A DNA stretch of 64,000 nt, taken from NCBI RefSeq assembly GCF_006715285.1, contig NZ_VFMX01000001.1, positions 1,984,001 to 2,048,000 on the forward strand. Reading direction: 5' to 3'. Source of the stretch: Arthrobacter sp. SLBN-83. Lineage in GTDB: Bacteria > Actinomycetota > Actinomycetes > Actinomycetales > Micrococcaceae. The notes under the pieces are model-generated. The model did not search any database and was not told the origin of the DNA. It saw only the letters and a program-made list of their open reading frames with translations. A program made the translations under genes and the position numbers. The stretch's first letter is position 1; the number at the start of each line of letters is the position of its first letter. This document shows positions 1-9,538 of this stretch, one piece after another.

Positions 1-2
1 TC

Positions 3-929
3 TCCGGTCGCGCCGCCCTGCTGGTGGGCAAGAACAAGGCCGCCTGGGTTACCGGCACCACGCTGCTGAGCCTGGCCAAGATCCTGGAGAACATGGAACT
101 GGGCCACAACATCCTCCACGGCCAGTGGGACTGGATGCGGGACCCGGACATCCACTCCACCACCTGGGAATGGGACTTCGTCACGCCGTCGCGGTCGTGG
201 CAGCACACCCACAATGACCTGCACCACCGCTGGACCAACGTTGTGGGCAAGGACAACGACGTCGGATACAACCTCCTGCGCATGGACGAGCAGCAGCCGT
301 GGAAGCCCATCAACCTGGCCAACCCGCTGTTTAACGCCATCCTGGCACCGGTCTTCGAGTGGGGCATTGCCATCTACGACCTTGAGCTGACCGAGTACAG
401 GGAAGGCACCAAGTCCAAGGAAGCCCTGCTCAAGGACCTCAAGGCGCTGGGCAAGAAGGTGATCACCCAGTTCACCAAGGACTACGCCGCCACGCCCGCC
501 CTGGCGATGCTGACCGGCTCGGCAAAGCAGGCACTGTTCGGCACCATTGCCGCCAACGCCATCCGCAACGTCTGGGCCCACGCGGTGATCTTCTGCGGCC
601 ACTTCCCCGAAGGCACAGACACCTTCACCGAGGAGATGGTGGACGGTGAGACGCGCGGTGACTGGTATGTCCGCCAGATGATCGGGTCCGCGAACATCTC
701 CGGCTCCAAGTTCATGCACCTCATGACCGGAAACCTCTCGCACCAGATCGAGCACCACCTCTTCCCGGACCTGCCATCCAACCGGTATGCCGAGGTAGCC
801 CCAAGGGTCCGCGAAATCTGCCAGCGCTACGGCTTGAAGTACACCACGGGTCCGTTGCTGAAGCAGGTGGGATCGTCCTGGGCCAAGGTCTTCAAGCTGG
901 CACTCCCGGGAAAGACCGCCCGGGCCTAA
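3..929 (+). CDS. Acyl-lipid/acyl-CoA fatty acid desaturase, C-terminal part (cut by window start)
   Basis: Membrane di-iron desaturase that would introduce a double bond into a fatty acyl chain. The reading frame is open from the first complete codon, so the true start lies to the left; 308 residues are visible. All three histidine clusters of the family are seen: HNILH (about nt 105-119), HTHNDLHH (about 204-227) and HQIEHH near nt 750. The last is the HxxHH box typical of front-end and acyl-CoA desaturases such as mycobacterial DesA3. Hydrophobic segments lie between the clusters. Transcription probably ends at the hairpin at 936-985. Family assignment is firm; the position of the double bond and the electron donor cannot be read from this fragment. 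Confidence 0.9.
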   Translation, partial: SGRAALLVGKNKAAWVTGTTLLSLAKILENMELGHNILHGQWDWMRDPDIHSTTWEWDFVTPSRSWQHTHNDLHHRWTNVVGKDNDVGYNLLRMDEQQPWKPINLANPLFNAILAPVFEWGIAIYDLELTEYREGTKSKEALLKDLKALGKKVITQFTKDYAATPALAMLTGSAKQALFGTIAANAIRNVWAHAVIFCGHFPEGTDTFTEEMVDGETRGDWYVRQMIGSANISGSKFMHLMTGNLSHQIEHHLFPDLPSNRYAEVAPRVREICQRYGLKYTTGPLLKQVGSSWAKVFKLALPGKTARA

Positions 930-935
930 ATCTCT

Positions 936-985
936 AATACAGAAGTGACCCGGTGGGCCCTGCCCGGCCGGGTCGCTTCTGTATT
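936..985. terminator. Bidirectional hairpin between convergent desaturase and CDF genes
   Basis: Arms AATACAGAAG-T-GACCCGG and CCGGGTC-G-CTTCTGTATT pair over 18 positions, with one G-U type wobble, around a 14-nt loop. It fills the 63-nt gap between two convergent stop codons, which is where a shared terminator is expected. Confidence 0.75.
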
Positions 986-992
986 GCGGCCG

Positions 993-2077
<1,085 letters not shown>

Positions 2078-2081
<4 letters not shown>

Positions 2082-2461
2082 GACGCGCTCCTGTCTGCAG
2101 TGTGGGCAGGAACGCGGTGGTGCGCGGGCTCCCCGCCGAGGGCGTGCTCGGCCTGGAAGATGGCATCGGCCACCAACTGGCGTGCGTGCTCATTCTCCAA
2201 GCGGTACAGCACCCGCGTGCCCTCCTGCCGGGTGGAGACCATCCGGGCCAGGCGCATCTTGGCCAGGTGCTGGGAAACGGCGGCGGGGGACTTGCCCACC
2301 ACATCGGCGAGGGCGCCCACCGCCATCTCGCCGTCACGCAGCGCCAGGATGATCCGCACCCTGGTGGCGTCGGCCAGCATGGCGAAGACCTCCACAGCCA
2401 GCTCTACGTACTGGCTGTCAGTGCCCAGCGAGCAAGCATTCTTATCTGCATTCATGCGCAT
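2078..2461 (-). CDS. ArsR/SmtB-family metal-sensing repressor, KmtR-like
   Basis: Winged-helix repressor of 127 aa expected to release DNA on metal binding and derepress the CDF gene it overlaps. The HTH lies at about residues 46-72. The alpha3 ELCVCD site of ArsR/CadC is absent. C-terminal candidate ligands are H92, E105, H106, H114 and H115. Their spacing equals, as I recall it, the His88/Glu101/His102/His110/His111 set of mycobacterial KmtR, a Ni/Co sensor that also controls a CDF exporter. A second ATG two codons in (2455) is an alternative start. No good ribosome binding site precedes either ATG, so a leaderless mRNA is possible. Confidence 0.88.
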
Positions 2462-2552
2462 ATATTGTCACAACTTGACCCCTGATACGCACTTTGGCCA
2501 GCACCGCCTTCGCCCTTCTTCCTAATGGCCGTTCCCGGCCAGGGCGTTCTGC

Positions 2553-2978
2553 CTAGGAGTTGGGTCCGCCCGCCGGTGTCTGGCCCCGGGACACGGGCTG
2601 TTGTGACGGGGGGGTGGATGCCACCAGTTGCCGGGCCAGCTGCTTCAGTTCCCCCGGGTGGAAAGGCTTGGTGAGGTAGCCGTCAGCCCCTGAAGCCATG
2701 CCGGCCAGCATGTCATCGTTCTCGGAACGGGCCGTCAGGAACAACAGCGGGGCGGCGCTGAGGGCACGGATGGCGCGGGCCACCACGTGCCCGTCCATGT
2801 CCGGCAGGCCAAGGTCCAGGGTGACCAGGGCGATGGCGGGATCAGCGGCGGCGGCGATGCCCTCTGCCCCCGTGCCCACGGCTGTCACTTCGAAGCCCGC
2901 ACCGGACAGGACCACTGTGATCAGTCCCCAGATATCGTCGTCATCCTCCACGACAAGGCAAACACGTTGCTGTTCCAT
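2553..2978 (-). CDS. Single-domain response regulator (receiver only)
   Basis: A 141-aa CheY-like receiver with no output domain. The acidic pocket is E11-D12-D13, the phospho-acceptor is D55 in the LVTLDLGLPD strand, and the switch residues are T82 and K104 (KPF). The last ~25 residues are a Pro/Gly/Ser-rich tail without recognisable fold. No histidine kinase is adjacent. The next gene upstream on the same strand is a GAF-ANTAR protein, 69 nt away. It may act by protein-protein contact; its kinase and target are unknown. Confidence 0.9.
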   Translation of the reverse strand: MEQQRVCLVVEDDDDIWGLITVVLSGAGFEVTAVGTGAEGIAAAADPAIALVTLDLGLPDMDGHVVARAIRALSAAPLLFLTARSENDDMLAGMASGADGYLTKPFHPGELKQLARQLVASTPPSQQPVSRGQTPAGGPNS

Positions 2979-3047
2979 TCAAGGCCCCCCGGCGAAAAGT
3001 TGGCACCAGTCTACTAATGGCGGAACACGTTGCCGTGTGCCGCCGTC

Positions 3048-3806
3048 CTAACCGTCGTAATGTGTACGGGCAGGTCCCTGGCCCAAAGCATTCACAACGG
3101 CAGCGGCCACATCATGCAGCTTTGTGTTGCGGGTGCTCGATGCCGTCTTCAGGATGCCGAACGCGTCCTGCTGGCTGCACCGGTTCTGGGCCATGATGAT
3201 TCCCACTGCCATGTCGATGACCGTGCGGGATTCCAGTGTGGCACGGAGGTTCGCCGCCGTTTCGCTGTAATGCGCAAAGCGGACTGCAAGGCGGAGTGCC
3301 AGCGAGGTCTGGCTGACGAAATCCTCGGCGAACGCCAACACGCGGCCTTCAAAACGGTTGGCCCGGCGGGAGTACAGCAGCAGCGCAGCTTTGGTTTCCC
3401 CTTCAAGCCGGAAAGGAAGCGCCGCAACCGACTGGACGCCCTGGGCCACGACGGCAGGGGAGTATTCCGGCCAGCGGCTGTCCGCAGCAAGGTTGGGCGC
3501 GTGCACAGTCTCCTGGGCGGTGATTGCGGTGAGGCTGGGGGTTTCTGCAAACCTGTGCTCAAGCCGTCCGATGGTCTTGGCTTCCTGGCTGCTGCTGGCG
3601 ATTGTCGCTGTTTTCCGCTGCCGGAGCAGGGTGATGGCACACAGTATTTCATCGCCCGGCTCGGAGAGGTTGCGGGCGGACACCTGCGCCAGCTCCGTAA
3701 GGAAGTCCTCAACGTCGGAGCTGTTGAGGACCAGTTCGTGCAGGTGTTCGGTAATGGATGTATCGGTTTTTGCTGTTGACTCGCCGGCCACGGTTCTTGG
3801 TGCCAT
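3048..3806 (-). CDS. GAF-ANTAR domain putative antiterminator
   Basis: A 252-aa cytoplasmic protein with an N-terminal GAF sensor fold (about residues 25-180) and a C-terminal ANTAR RNA-binding domain (about 188-245; the stretch beginning LRATLESRTVIDMAVGIIMA is characteristic). ANTAR proteins bind paired hexaloop hairpins in nascent RNA and block termination. The GAF domain presumably senses a small ligand or partner, since no receiver domain is fused; the lone receiver downstream on the same strand could supply phospho-signalling. The upstream divergent region holds one perfect 6-bp stem with a 6-nt loop at 3843-3860, but the loop lacks the conserved A1/G4 pair. Confidence 0.88.
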   Translation of the reverse strand: MAPRTVAGESTAKTDTSITEHLHELVLNSSDVEDFLTELAQVSARNLSEPGDEILCAITLLRQRKTATIASSSQEAKTIGRLEHRFAETPSLTAITAQETVHAPNLAADSRWPEYSPAVVAQGVQSVAALPFRLEGETKAALLLYSRRANRFEGRVLAFAEDFVSQTSLALRLAVRFAHYSETAANLRATLESRTVIDMAVGIIMAQNRCSQQDAFGILKTASSTRNTKLHDVAAAVVNALGQGPARTHYDG

Positions 3807-3842
3807 TCGTTCAGGTCAAAACGAGCCTGCAACACACAAACG

Positions 3843-3860
3843 CCCCGCAACTGGGCGGGG
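3843..3860. other. Perfect hairpin with hexaloop in the ANTAR/adk divergent region
   Basis: CCCCGC and GCGGGG arms enclose a 6-nt loop (AACTGG on +, CCAGTT on -). It lies 37 nt upstream of the GAF-ANTAR start codon. The rest of the 237-nt gap 3807-4043 shows no convincing promoter. Confidence 0.4.
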
Positions 3861-4043
3861 AGCCGGTGATGGTCGCTGGATCGACGAACTTTCCAACGGC
3901 CTGCTGCTAAACCGATAACCAGAGTATATACATTCGGGGCGGCTCGGAGCCCACAACCACCTGGGGCCGCAACGACGTTTGCCGGCGCCGGAAAGGGGTA
4001 CCGGTCACAATGACGCGGGTAACGCCCGGGGAACGGCAGGAAC

Positions 4044-4637
4044 ATGACCAGGCTCCTCATCATCGGCCCACCAGGCTCCGGCAAAGGGACACAGGCAGAA
4101 CACGTCGCCCGGCACTTCGGAGTGCCCGCCGTTTCCACCGGCGACATCTTCCGGAGCAACGTCAGCCGCCGGACAGACCTGGGGAACCAGGCCGCGGACT
4201 ACCTGGACGGCGGCAGCTTCGTGCCGGACCATCTCACCAATGCGCTGGTGCAGGACCGCCTCCGTGAAGACGATGTGCGGCACGGCTTCCTGCTGGACGG
4301 GTATCCGCGGACGGCGCCGCAGGCAACCGAACTCGACGACATGCTCGCGGCGCAGGGGCATGTGCTGGACGTCGTCATCGAACTCCAGGCGCCGGACGCG
4401 GAGTTGGAGGAGCGGATGCGCCGCCGTGCGCTGGAACAGGGACGAACGGACGACACCATCGAGGTCTTCCGGCGCCGGCTGGACCTCTACCGCCGGCAGA
4501 CGCATGAAGTAGTCTCGGTGTACGCGGGCCGGGGCATCCTGGTGTCCGTCGACGGCAGCGGTGAACCGGGCGCGATTACCGGCCTGGCGATCGCCGCCGT
4601 CGAACAGTTCCTGGCAGCCCCGCGTCCCCCATCCTGA
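4044..4637 (+). CDS. adk: Adenylate kinase
   Basis: Cytoplasmic kinase interconverting ATP + AMP and 2 ADP; 197 aa. The P-loop GPPGSGKGT is at residues 8-16, the AMP-binding STGDIFR segment at about 31-37 and the GFLLDGYPRT core strand at about 81-90. The LID is the short form without a zinc-binding insertion, as is normal for actinobacteria. The gene is followed 44 nt later by an SDR gene on the same strand. It is away from the ribosomal-protein cluster where adk usually sits, so it may be a second copy with a specialised role; the window cannot show whether the other copy exists. Confidence 0.93.
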   Translation: MTRLLIIGPPGSGKGTQAEHVARHFGVPAVSTGDIFRSNVSRRTDLGNQAADYLDGGSFVPDHLTNALVQDRLREDDVRHGFLLDGYPRTAPQATELDDMLAAQGHVLDVVIELQAPDAELEERMRRRALEQGRTDDTIEVFRRRLDLYRRQTHEVVSVYAGRGILVSVDGSGEPGAITGLAIAAVEQFLAAPRPPS

Positions 4638-4681
4638 CCGAAAGACCACACGGAGAAGCACCCGAACAGAAGGAAACACTG

Positions 4682-5548
4682 ATGAGAATTGCCGTTACAG
4701 GCGGAAACGGAAAACTGGGGCGGCACGTGGTGCGCAGGCTCACCGACGACGGCCACCAGGTCCTTACCCTGGACCGCGCAGGTGACCGCAGCCCGGACCT
4801 GCTGGTGGTTGACCTGCGCAACTATGGCCATGTGGTGGACGCGCTGTTGGGCGTTGATGACCGGCATGACGGGTTCGACGCCGTAGTGCACCTGGGTGCC
4901 ATTCCTGCCCCCGGCATCCTTCCGGACGCAGCAACGTTTGAAAACAACATGCTCTCCACCTACAACGTCTTCCAGGCGGCCCGCCGCGCAGGCATCAAGA
5001 AGGTGGTGTACGCCTCCAGCGAGACAGTGCTGGGGCTGCCGTTCGACATCGACCCGCCCTACATCCCGGTGGACGAGGAATACCCGCCGCGGCCGGAAAG
5101 CACCTACTCCCTGGTGAAGCGGCTGGAAGAGCAGATGGCCGTCGAAATGACGCGGTGGGACCCTGAACTGAGCATTACGGGCCTTCGGTTCTCCAACGTC
5201 ATGGACGAAGCCGACTACGCGCGGTTCCCTTCCTTCGATGAGGACGCAACCCTGCGGAAGTGGAACCTTTGGGGCTACATCGACGGCAGGGACGGCGCCC
5301 AGGCCGTGACCCGGGCACTGGAGAACGCCAAACCGGGATTCGAAGCCTTCATCATTGCCAATGCCGATACGGTCATGAGCCGGTCAAGTGCCAGCCTGGC
5401 TGCCGAAGTCTTCCCAGGTGTCAAGGTCACCAAGGACCTGGGCGAGCACGAAACGATGCTGTCCATCGACAAGGCGCGGCGCCTGCTGGGTTTCGAACCC
5501 GAGCACAGCTGGCGGAACCACGTGCCGGCAGCCACCAGCGCCGGCTAA
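4682..5548 (+). CDS. NAD-dependent epimerase/dehydratase (extended SDR)
   Basis: A 288-aa Rossmann enzyme. The dinucleotide motif is TGGNGKLG at residues 6-13, the catalytic Ser region is YASSETVLG and the active-site Tyr/Lys is YSLVK. The length and C-terminal substrate region fit sugar-nucleotide or uronate-type extended SDRs, but the substrate is not determinable. A good ribosome binding site (AGAAGGAAA) sits 6 nt before the ATG. It is probably cotranscribed with adk and ends at a strong intrinsic terminator at 5605-5643. Confidence 0.88.
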   Translation: MRIAVTGGNGKLGRHVVRRLTDDGHQVLTLDRAGDRSPDLLVVDLRNYGHVVDALLGVDDRHDGFDAVVHLGAIPAPGILPDAATFENNMLSTYNVFQAARRAGIKKVVYASSETVLGLPFDIDPPYIPVDEEYPPRPESTYSLVKRLEEQMAVEMTRWDPELSITGLRFSNVMDEADYARFPSFDEDATLRKWNLWGYIDGRDGAQAVTRALENAKPGFEAFIIANADTVMSRSSASLAAEVFPGVKVTKDLGEHETMLSIDKARRLLGFEPEHSWRNHVPAATSAG

Positions 5549-5604
5549 AACCAGGAAAAACGCCGGCCCGCAGGAATCCCCAAAGGTTGGCACAGGATCA
5601 TCCA

Positions 5605-5643
5605 AGGAGCCGGAAGCCACGCGCTTCCGGCTCCTATCCTTTT
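5605..5643 (+). terminator. Intrinsic terminator after the SDR gene
   Basis: A perfect 13-bp stem (AGGAGCCGGAAGC with GCTTCCGGCTCCT) and a 5-nt loop are followed by ATCCTTTT. Because it lies between the SDR gene and the secreted protease, the protease must be transcribed from its own promoter after 5643. Confidence 0.9.
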
Positions 5644-5724
5644 GGTACAGCCACCGTTTGTCCGGTTCCCGGGGAGGAATCCCCCGCCACGAACCGGGCG
5701 CCCAGCCACCACGAGGACCCCAAA

Positions 5725-7572
5725 ATTCGTACCAGATCCTTCCTGCTGCCTGCCCTCACGGCGCTGCTCTCCGCCGTCGCCCTTTCCACTGCGTCCCTTC
5801 CCGCCGTCGCCGCCCCTGCCTCCCCGGCCGGTTCAGGCGGAGCCGGCAACGCAACCGGCCGCTACATCGTCCAGTACACGCCCGGAACCGATGTCGCCGC
5901 GCAGGTGTCCGGACTGCACGGCCAGGGACTCGCCGTCGGCCGCACCTTTGAGCACGCCATCCGCGGCGCCGTGGTCACCGCCAACCCGGCCCAGGCGGCC
6001 GCCCTTGCCAAGTCCGGGAAGGTGCTGTCCGTGGAGCCCGATGCCCCCGTCAAGGTCTCCGGGACGGAACAGCCCGCCCCCTGGGGCCTGGACCGCGCCG
6101 ACCAGCGGGCGCTGCCGCTCTCAGGTTCCTACTCGTGGACCGCGGCCGGCGCCGGCGTGACCGCCTACGTGGTGGACACCGGCATCCTGGCCTCGCACAC
6201 CGACTTCGGCGGCAGGGTGGCCGCCGGCTGGACCGCCGTGGCGGACGGCAACGGCACCACCGACTGCAACGGACACGGCACCCACGTGGCCGGAACCGTT
6301 GCCGGCTCCACGTACGGCGTGGCCAAGAGCGCCACCCTGGTGCCGGTCAGGGTGCTGGACTGCAGCGGATCCGGCTACAACTCCGACGTGGTGGCGGGCC
6401 TGGACTGGATCGCCGCGAACCACGCAGCCGGCACCCCCGCCGTAGCCAACCTCAGCCTGGGCGGAGCCGCCAGCAGCACCGTTGACAACGCCATCCAGGC
6501 AGTCATTGACGACGGCGTCACCACCGTGGTTGCCGCCGGAAACTCTGCAGCGGATGCCTGCACCACCTCTCCGGCCCGCGTTCCCGCCGCCGTCACGGTG
6601 GCCGCCAGCGACTCCGCCGACAAGCAGGCATCGTTCTCCAACTTCGGATCCTGCGTGGACCTGTACGCTCCCGGCGTCGGCATCACCTCCGACTACTACA
6701 CCTCCACCACTGCCACGGCATCAATGTCCGGAACCTCCATGGCGTCACCCCACACCGCCGGCGCCGCAGCCGTCCTGCTGTCGCAGAACCCTGCCCTGAC
6801 ACCGGCCGACGTGGCCGCTGCGCTGGTCTCCAACGCCACGCCCGGAGTGATCGGCGGGGCCACCGCCGGGACTCCGAACCGCCTGCTGTTCACTGGTACG
6901 GACGCAGCTGCTCCTGCGCCAGCTCCGGCACCTGCACCAACTGTCACGTCGGTATCGCCCGCCGGGAAGGCCACGGCGGTGGCAGTGGGCACCAACGTGG
7001 CGGCCACCTTCAGCACCTCGGTGCAGGGCGTGTCCGCAGGGACCTTCGTGCTGCGGAATGCAGCCGGCGCCAGCATCGCCGCGGCCGTCAGCTACAACGA
7101 CACCACCAGGACAGCCACCCTTGACCCGGCCGCAAACCTGGCCACAGACACCACCTACACGGCAACCCTGGTGGGCGGAACCTCGGCCATCCGGGATGCT
7201 GCGGGCACGCCGCTGGCCTCCCTCAGCTGGACGTTCACCACCGGCCCCGCGCCCACGGTCACCAGCTACAGCCCGGGCAGCAATGCCTCCCTGGTCCGCA
7301 GGAGCAGCAACGTCAGTGCCACCTTCAGCGAGACTGTCCAGGGCGTTGACACGGCCACGTTTACCCTGAAAAACGCTTCCACCGGGGCTGTGGTGGCGGC
7401 AACGGTCTATCGCAACGGCACCACCAACCAGTGGATCCTCGATCCCCAGGCAGGGCTGGCCGCCAAGACCCGGTACACCGTGACGCTGACCGGCGGAGCC
7501 ACCGGCATCCAGGACCTGGCGGGGAACCCGCTCGCGTCCCGCAGCTGGCAGTTCACCACCGGCTCGTTCTAG
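5725..7572 (+). CDS. Secreted subtilisin-like serine protease (S8) with two Ig-like repeats; probable ATT start
   Basis: Exported endopeptidase of 615 aa if read from the ATT codon at 5725. In order: signal peptide (basic RTR, hydrophobic core LLPALTALL, cleavage near AVAA), an inhibitor I9 prodomain, the S8 catalytic domain with YVVDTGI (Asp), HGTHVAGT (His) and GTSMASPH (Ser), a Pro/Ala linker, and two tandem ~105-residue SbsA/Big_5-type Ig-like domains each ending in FTTG. Between the upstream terminator and the signal peptide the frame contains no ATG, GTG or TTG. ATT at 5725 sits at exactly the right place and has GAGGA 7 nt upstream. Activity should be in the medium or cell wall. A downstream terminator is at 7596-7633. 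Confidence 0.88.
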   Translation: MRTRSFLLPALTALLSAVALSTASLPAVAAPASPAGSGGAGNATGRYIVQYTPGTDVAAQVSGLHGQGLAVGRTFEHAIRGAVVTANPAQAAALAKSGKVLSVEPDAPVKVSGTEQPAPWGLDRADQRALPLSGSYSWTAAGAGVTAYVVDTGILASHTDFGGRVAAGWTAVADGNGTTDCNGHGTHVAGTVAGSTYGVAKSATLVPVRVLDCSGSGYNSDVVAGLDWIAANHAAGTPAVANLSLGGAASSTVDNAIQAVIDDGVTTVVAAGNSAADACTTSPARVPAAVTVAASDSADKQASFSNFGSCVDLYAPGVGITSDYYTSTTATASMSGTSMASPHTAGAAAVLLSQNPALTPADVAAALVSNATPGVIGGATAGTPNRLLFTGTDAAAPAPAPAPAPTVTSVSPAGKATAVAVGTNVAATFSTSVQGVSAGTFVLRNAAGASIAAAVSYNDTTRTATLDPAANLATDTTYTATLVGGTSAIRDAAGTPLASLSWTFTTGPAPTVTSYSPGSNASLVRRSSNVSATFSETVQGVDTATFTLKNASTGAVVAATVYRNGTTNQWILDPQAGLAAKTRYTVTLTGGATGIQDLAGNPLASRSWQFTTGSF

Positions 7573-7595
7573 CCGCCAACCTGCCGGACCGCCAT

Positions 7596-7633
7596 GGCGC
7601 CCGCCCTGGACCACATATTCCAGGGCGGGCGCC
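7596..7633 (+). terminator. Hairpin terminator after the subtilase
   Basis: A perfect 15-bp stem, GGCGCCCGCCCTGGA with its complement, around an 8-nt loop, placed 23 nt after the stop codon. There is no strong T-run. Confidence 0.7.
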
Positions 7634-7751
7634 GCGGCGTGCGGCCGCACGATGAAGTGAATGGCCCTTCGCCGGGATAATCTTCAGCCTAGGCATTTAC
7701 CATGGCCGTTATTCGGCATGGCTAAAACAGGGCGCAGGGACGGGCAGCACA

Positions 7752-8549
7752 TTGGCACAGAATTCAGCAGGTTCCGCAGTCAAGGAAAACGGCAACGGCT
7801 GGTGGCGTACCTTCCATGAGAAGTTCGTGGTGGAGGAGCGGTATATCGACCCTGCCGACCGGCGCCGCCTTTACCGGGCGTCGGTGATCCTGGCCGTGGT
7901 GGGGCTGGCCCTCTTCATTGCCACACTGGTCAGCGTTGTCCAGGCCGACGGACTTTCCTTCGCCGACCACCCGGTGCACGATTGGCTGCTCACAACACGT
8001 TCAGCGGCAGTGACAGCCATCATGATCTTCCTGGCAGTGTTCTTCGGCCCCGTCGCGCTGCCCATCATCATCCTGGTGGTGATCCTCATTTGGGGATTCG
8101 CCGCCAAACACGCATGGCGCCCCATCCTGCTGGCCGCGGCCATGCTGACCGGGGTGATCATCTCCCAGATCATCCTGCATATCGTCCAGCGCTCGCGGCC
8201 GCCCGTGGACCAGATGCTGTTCGGTGCGGACCAGACCTTTTCGTTCCCGTCCGGGCACGTGCTGGGAGCCTGCGACTTCCTGCTGGTGGGTGCCTACCTG
8301 ATTTTCTCCCGCCGCCGGAACCCGCGCGCGGCGGTCTTCGGATTCATCGGCGCTTTTGTCGGGATTGTCCTGGCCATCGCAAGCCGCCTGTACCTTGGAT
8401 ACCACTGGCCCACGGACACGCTTGCGTCGTTCTCACTGTCGCTGCTCATCCTGGGCGGCGTCATCGCCCTGGATACCTGGCGGACGGCCCGGATCCCCGG
8501 GGAACCCGTCACCGGAGAGCTGTCAAAGGAAGAAGCTCCAAGGGAATAG
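7752..8549 (+). CDS. PAP2-family membrane phosphatase
   Basis: A 265-aa integral membrane phosphatase of the type-2 phosphatidic acid phosphatase family, acting on lipid phosphates or undecaprenyl pyrophosphate. The three phosphatase signatures are visible: QRSRPP (partial KxxxxxxRP), FPSGHV (PSGH) and SRLYLGYHWPTD (SRxxxxxHxxxD). About six hydrophobic helices surround them. The start is TTG, with GGGACGGG upstream. The C-terminal tail is charged and cytoplasmic. The substrate is unknown; cell-envelope lipid recycling is the usual role. Confidence 0.88.
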   Translation: MAQNSAGSAVKENGNGWWRTFHEKFVVEERYIDPADRRRLYRASVILAVVGLALFIATLVSVVQADGLSFADHPVHDWLLTTRSAAVTAIMIFLAVFFGPVALPIIILVVILIWGFAAKHAWRPILLAAAMLTGVIISQIILHIVQRSRPPVDQMLFGADQTFSFPSGHVLGACDFLLVGAYLIFSRRRNPRAAVFGFIGAFVGIVLAIASRLYLGYHWPTDTLASFSLSLLILGGVIALDTWRTARIPGEPVTGELSKEEAPRE

Positions 8550-8587
8550 GTACTGCCGGGAGGCAGTCCCCGAAAACCGGCCAGGCG

Positions 8588-8905
8588 TTACTGCTGCCTG
8601 GACCGTGCCCGCTTCAGGGCACGGTGGAGTTTAACGTTCGCTGCCTCGAGCTCCAGGACCTTGGCAACGCCCGCCAGGTTCAGCCCTTCTTCGAGGAGCT
8701 CGCCAATCCGCAGCAGCACCGCGATATCGTCGTCACTGTACTGGCGGGTCCCCCCGGCAGTCCGGGACGGCGTCAGCAGCCCTTTGGTTTCATAAAGCCT
8801 GATGTTCTGCTGTCCCGTCCCCGTCAGCTCAGCCGCCACCGAGATGGCGTACAAGGCCCTTGATCCGGGGGAGCGGGCCCCCCGTCCTGCATCAGGTCCT
8901 GCCAT
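8588..8905 (-). CDS. HspR-like MerR-family regulator
   Basis: A 105-aa MerR-type winged helix (about residues 16-85) with the HspR-like pattern ISVAAELTG, NIRLYE, GLL and GGTRQYS, followed by a short helix rich in Lys/Arg. HspR proteins repress chaperone genes. Here the divergent gene is an Hsp20, followed by a DnaJ-like gene. I chose the ATG at 8905 because GGGAG lies 5 nt upstream; an in-frame TTG at 8917 is the alternative. The shared promoter carries a 24-bp inverted repeat (8968-8991), a good operator candidate. Confidence 0.85.
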   Translation of the reverse strand: MAGPDAGRGARSPGSRALYAISVAAELTGTGQQNIRLYETKGLLTPSRTAGGTRQYSDDDIAVLLRIGELLEEGLNLAGVAKVLELEAANVKLHRALKRARSRQQ

Positions 8906-8967
8906 TTTCTCTCCCAAAAATCAGTCCGGCCGGTCTCTTGCTTCAGTTTCCCACCAGTGCTATAAAA

Positions 8968-8991
8968 AATCTATATCCACCACCATAGATT
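8968..8991. promoter_or_regulatory. Candidate operator for the HspR-like regulator
   Basis: AATCTAT and ATAGATT form a perfect 7-bp inverted repeat separated by 10 bp. It lies in the A/T-rich centre of the divergent 8906-9044 promoter region, 54 nt before the Hsp20 start. It does not match the CTTGAGT HAIR consensus of classical HspR. Confidence 0.55.
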
Positions 8992-9044
8992 AAGAGCTGG
9001 TGGGTAACCACAGATCCAACACCTGGAAGCTGAAGGAGTGGGAA

Positions 9045-9473
9045 ATGATGTTGATGCGTACTGACCCGTTCCGTGAGCTGGACCGGCTCACGCAGCAGGT
9101 CTTCGGAACCACCGCCCGCCCGGCCGCCATGCCCATGGACGCCTGGCAGGAGGATGGCGAGTTTGTAGTGGCGTTCGATCTTCCCGGCGTGAAGCTGGAC
9201 AGCCTGGACCTGAACGTTGAACGGAATGTCCTGACCGTCCGGGCGGAGCGCCAGGACCCCACGCAGCCCAACGTTGAGCTGGTGGCCTCGGAGCGTCCCC
9301 GCGGTGTGTTCAGCCGCCAACTGATCCTGGGCGACACCCTGGACACAGAGAAAATCAAGGCCAGCTACGACCAGGGTGTCCTGACCCTGCGGATTCCAAT
9401 GGCTGAGCAGGCCAAGCCACGCAAGATCGAGATCCAGACCCAGCAGGGCGAGATGCACCAGATCGGCACCTAG
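9045..9473 (+). CDS. Small heat shock protein (Hsp20/alpha-crystallin)
   Basis: ATP-independent holdase of 142 aa. The N-terminal arm [11 protein letters not shown] is typical of actinobacterial Hsp20. An alpha-crystallin domain covers about residues 30-120, with [13 protein letters not shown] and the GVLTLRIP beta strand. AAGGAG is 6 nt upstream of the ATG at 9045; ATG 9048 is also possible. The gene is divergent from an HspR-like repressor and followed by a J-domain protein, so heat or denaturation stress induction is likely. Confidence 0.92.
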   Translation: MMLMRTDPFRELDRLTQQVFGTTARPAAMPMDAWQEDGEFVVAFDLPGVKLDSLDLNVERNVLTVRAERQDPTQPNVELVASERPRGVFSRQLILGDTLDTEKIKASYDQGVLTLRIPMAEQAKPRKIEIQTQQGEMHQIGT

Positions 9474-9538
9474 ATCCATGCTTTCCCAGCCGTGCCCTTG
9501 CCTCCACGGCGGGGGCACAGGCGGAACAGGAGGCTGGG

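Noticed and set aside
3843..3860. Hairpin as a genuine ANTAR target
   Set aside because: Only one stem-loop is seen and its loop lacks A at position 1; kept only as a low-interest structural feature.
5260..5724. N-terminal extension of the subtilase frame back into the SDR gene
   Set aside because: It overlaps the SDR coding region in another frame and runs through a strong intrinsic terminator; the signal peptide begins only at about 5725.
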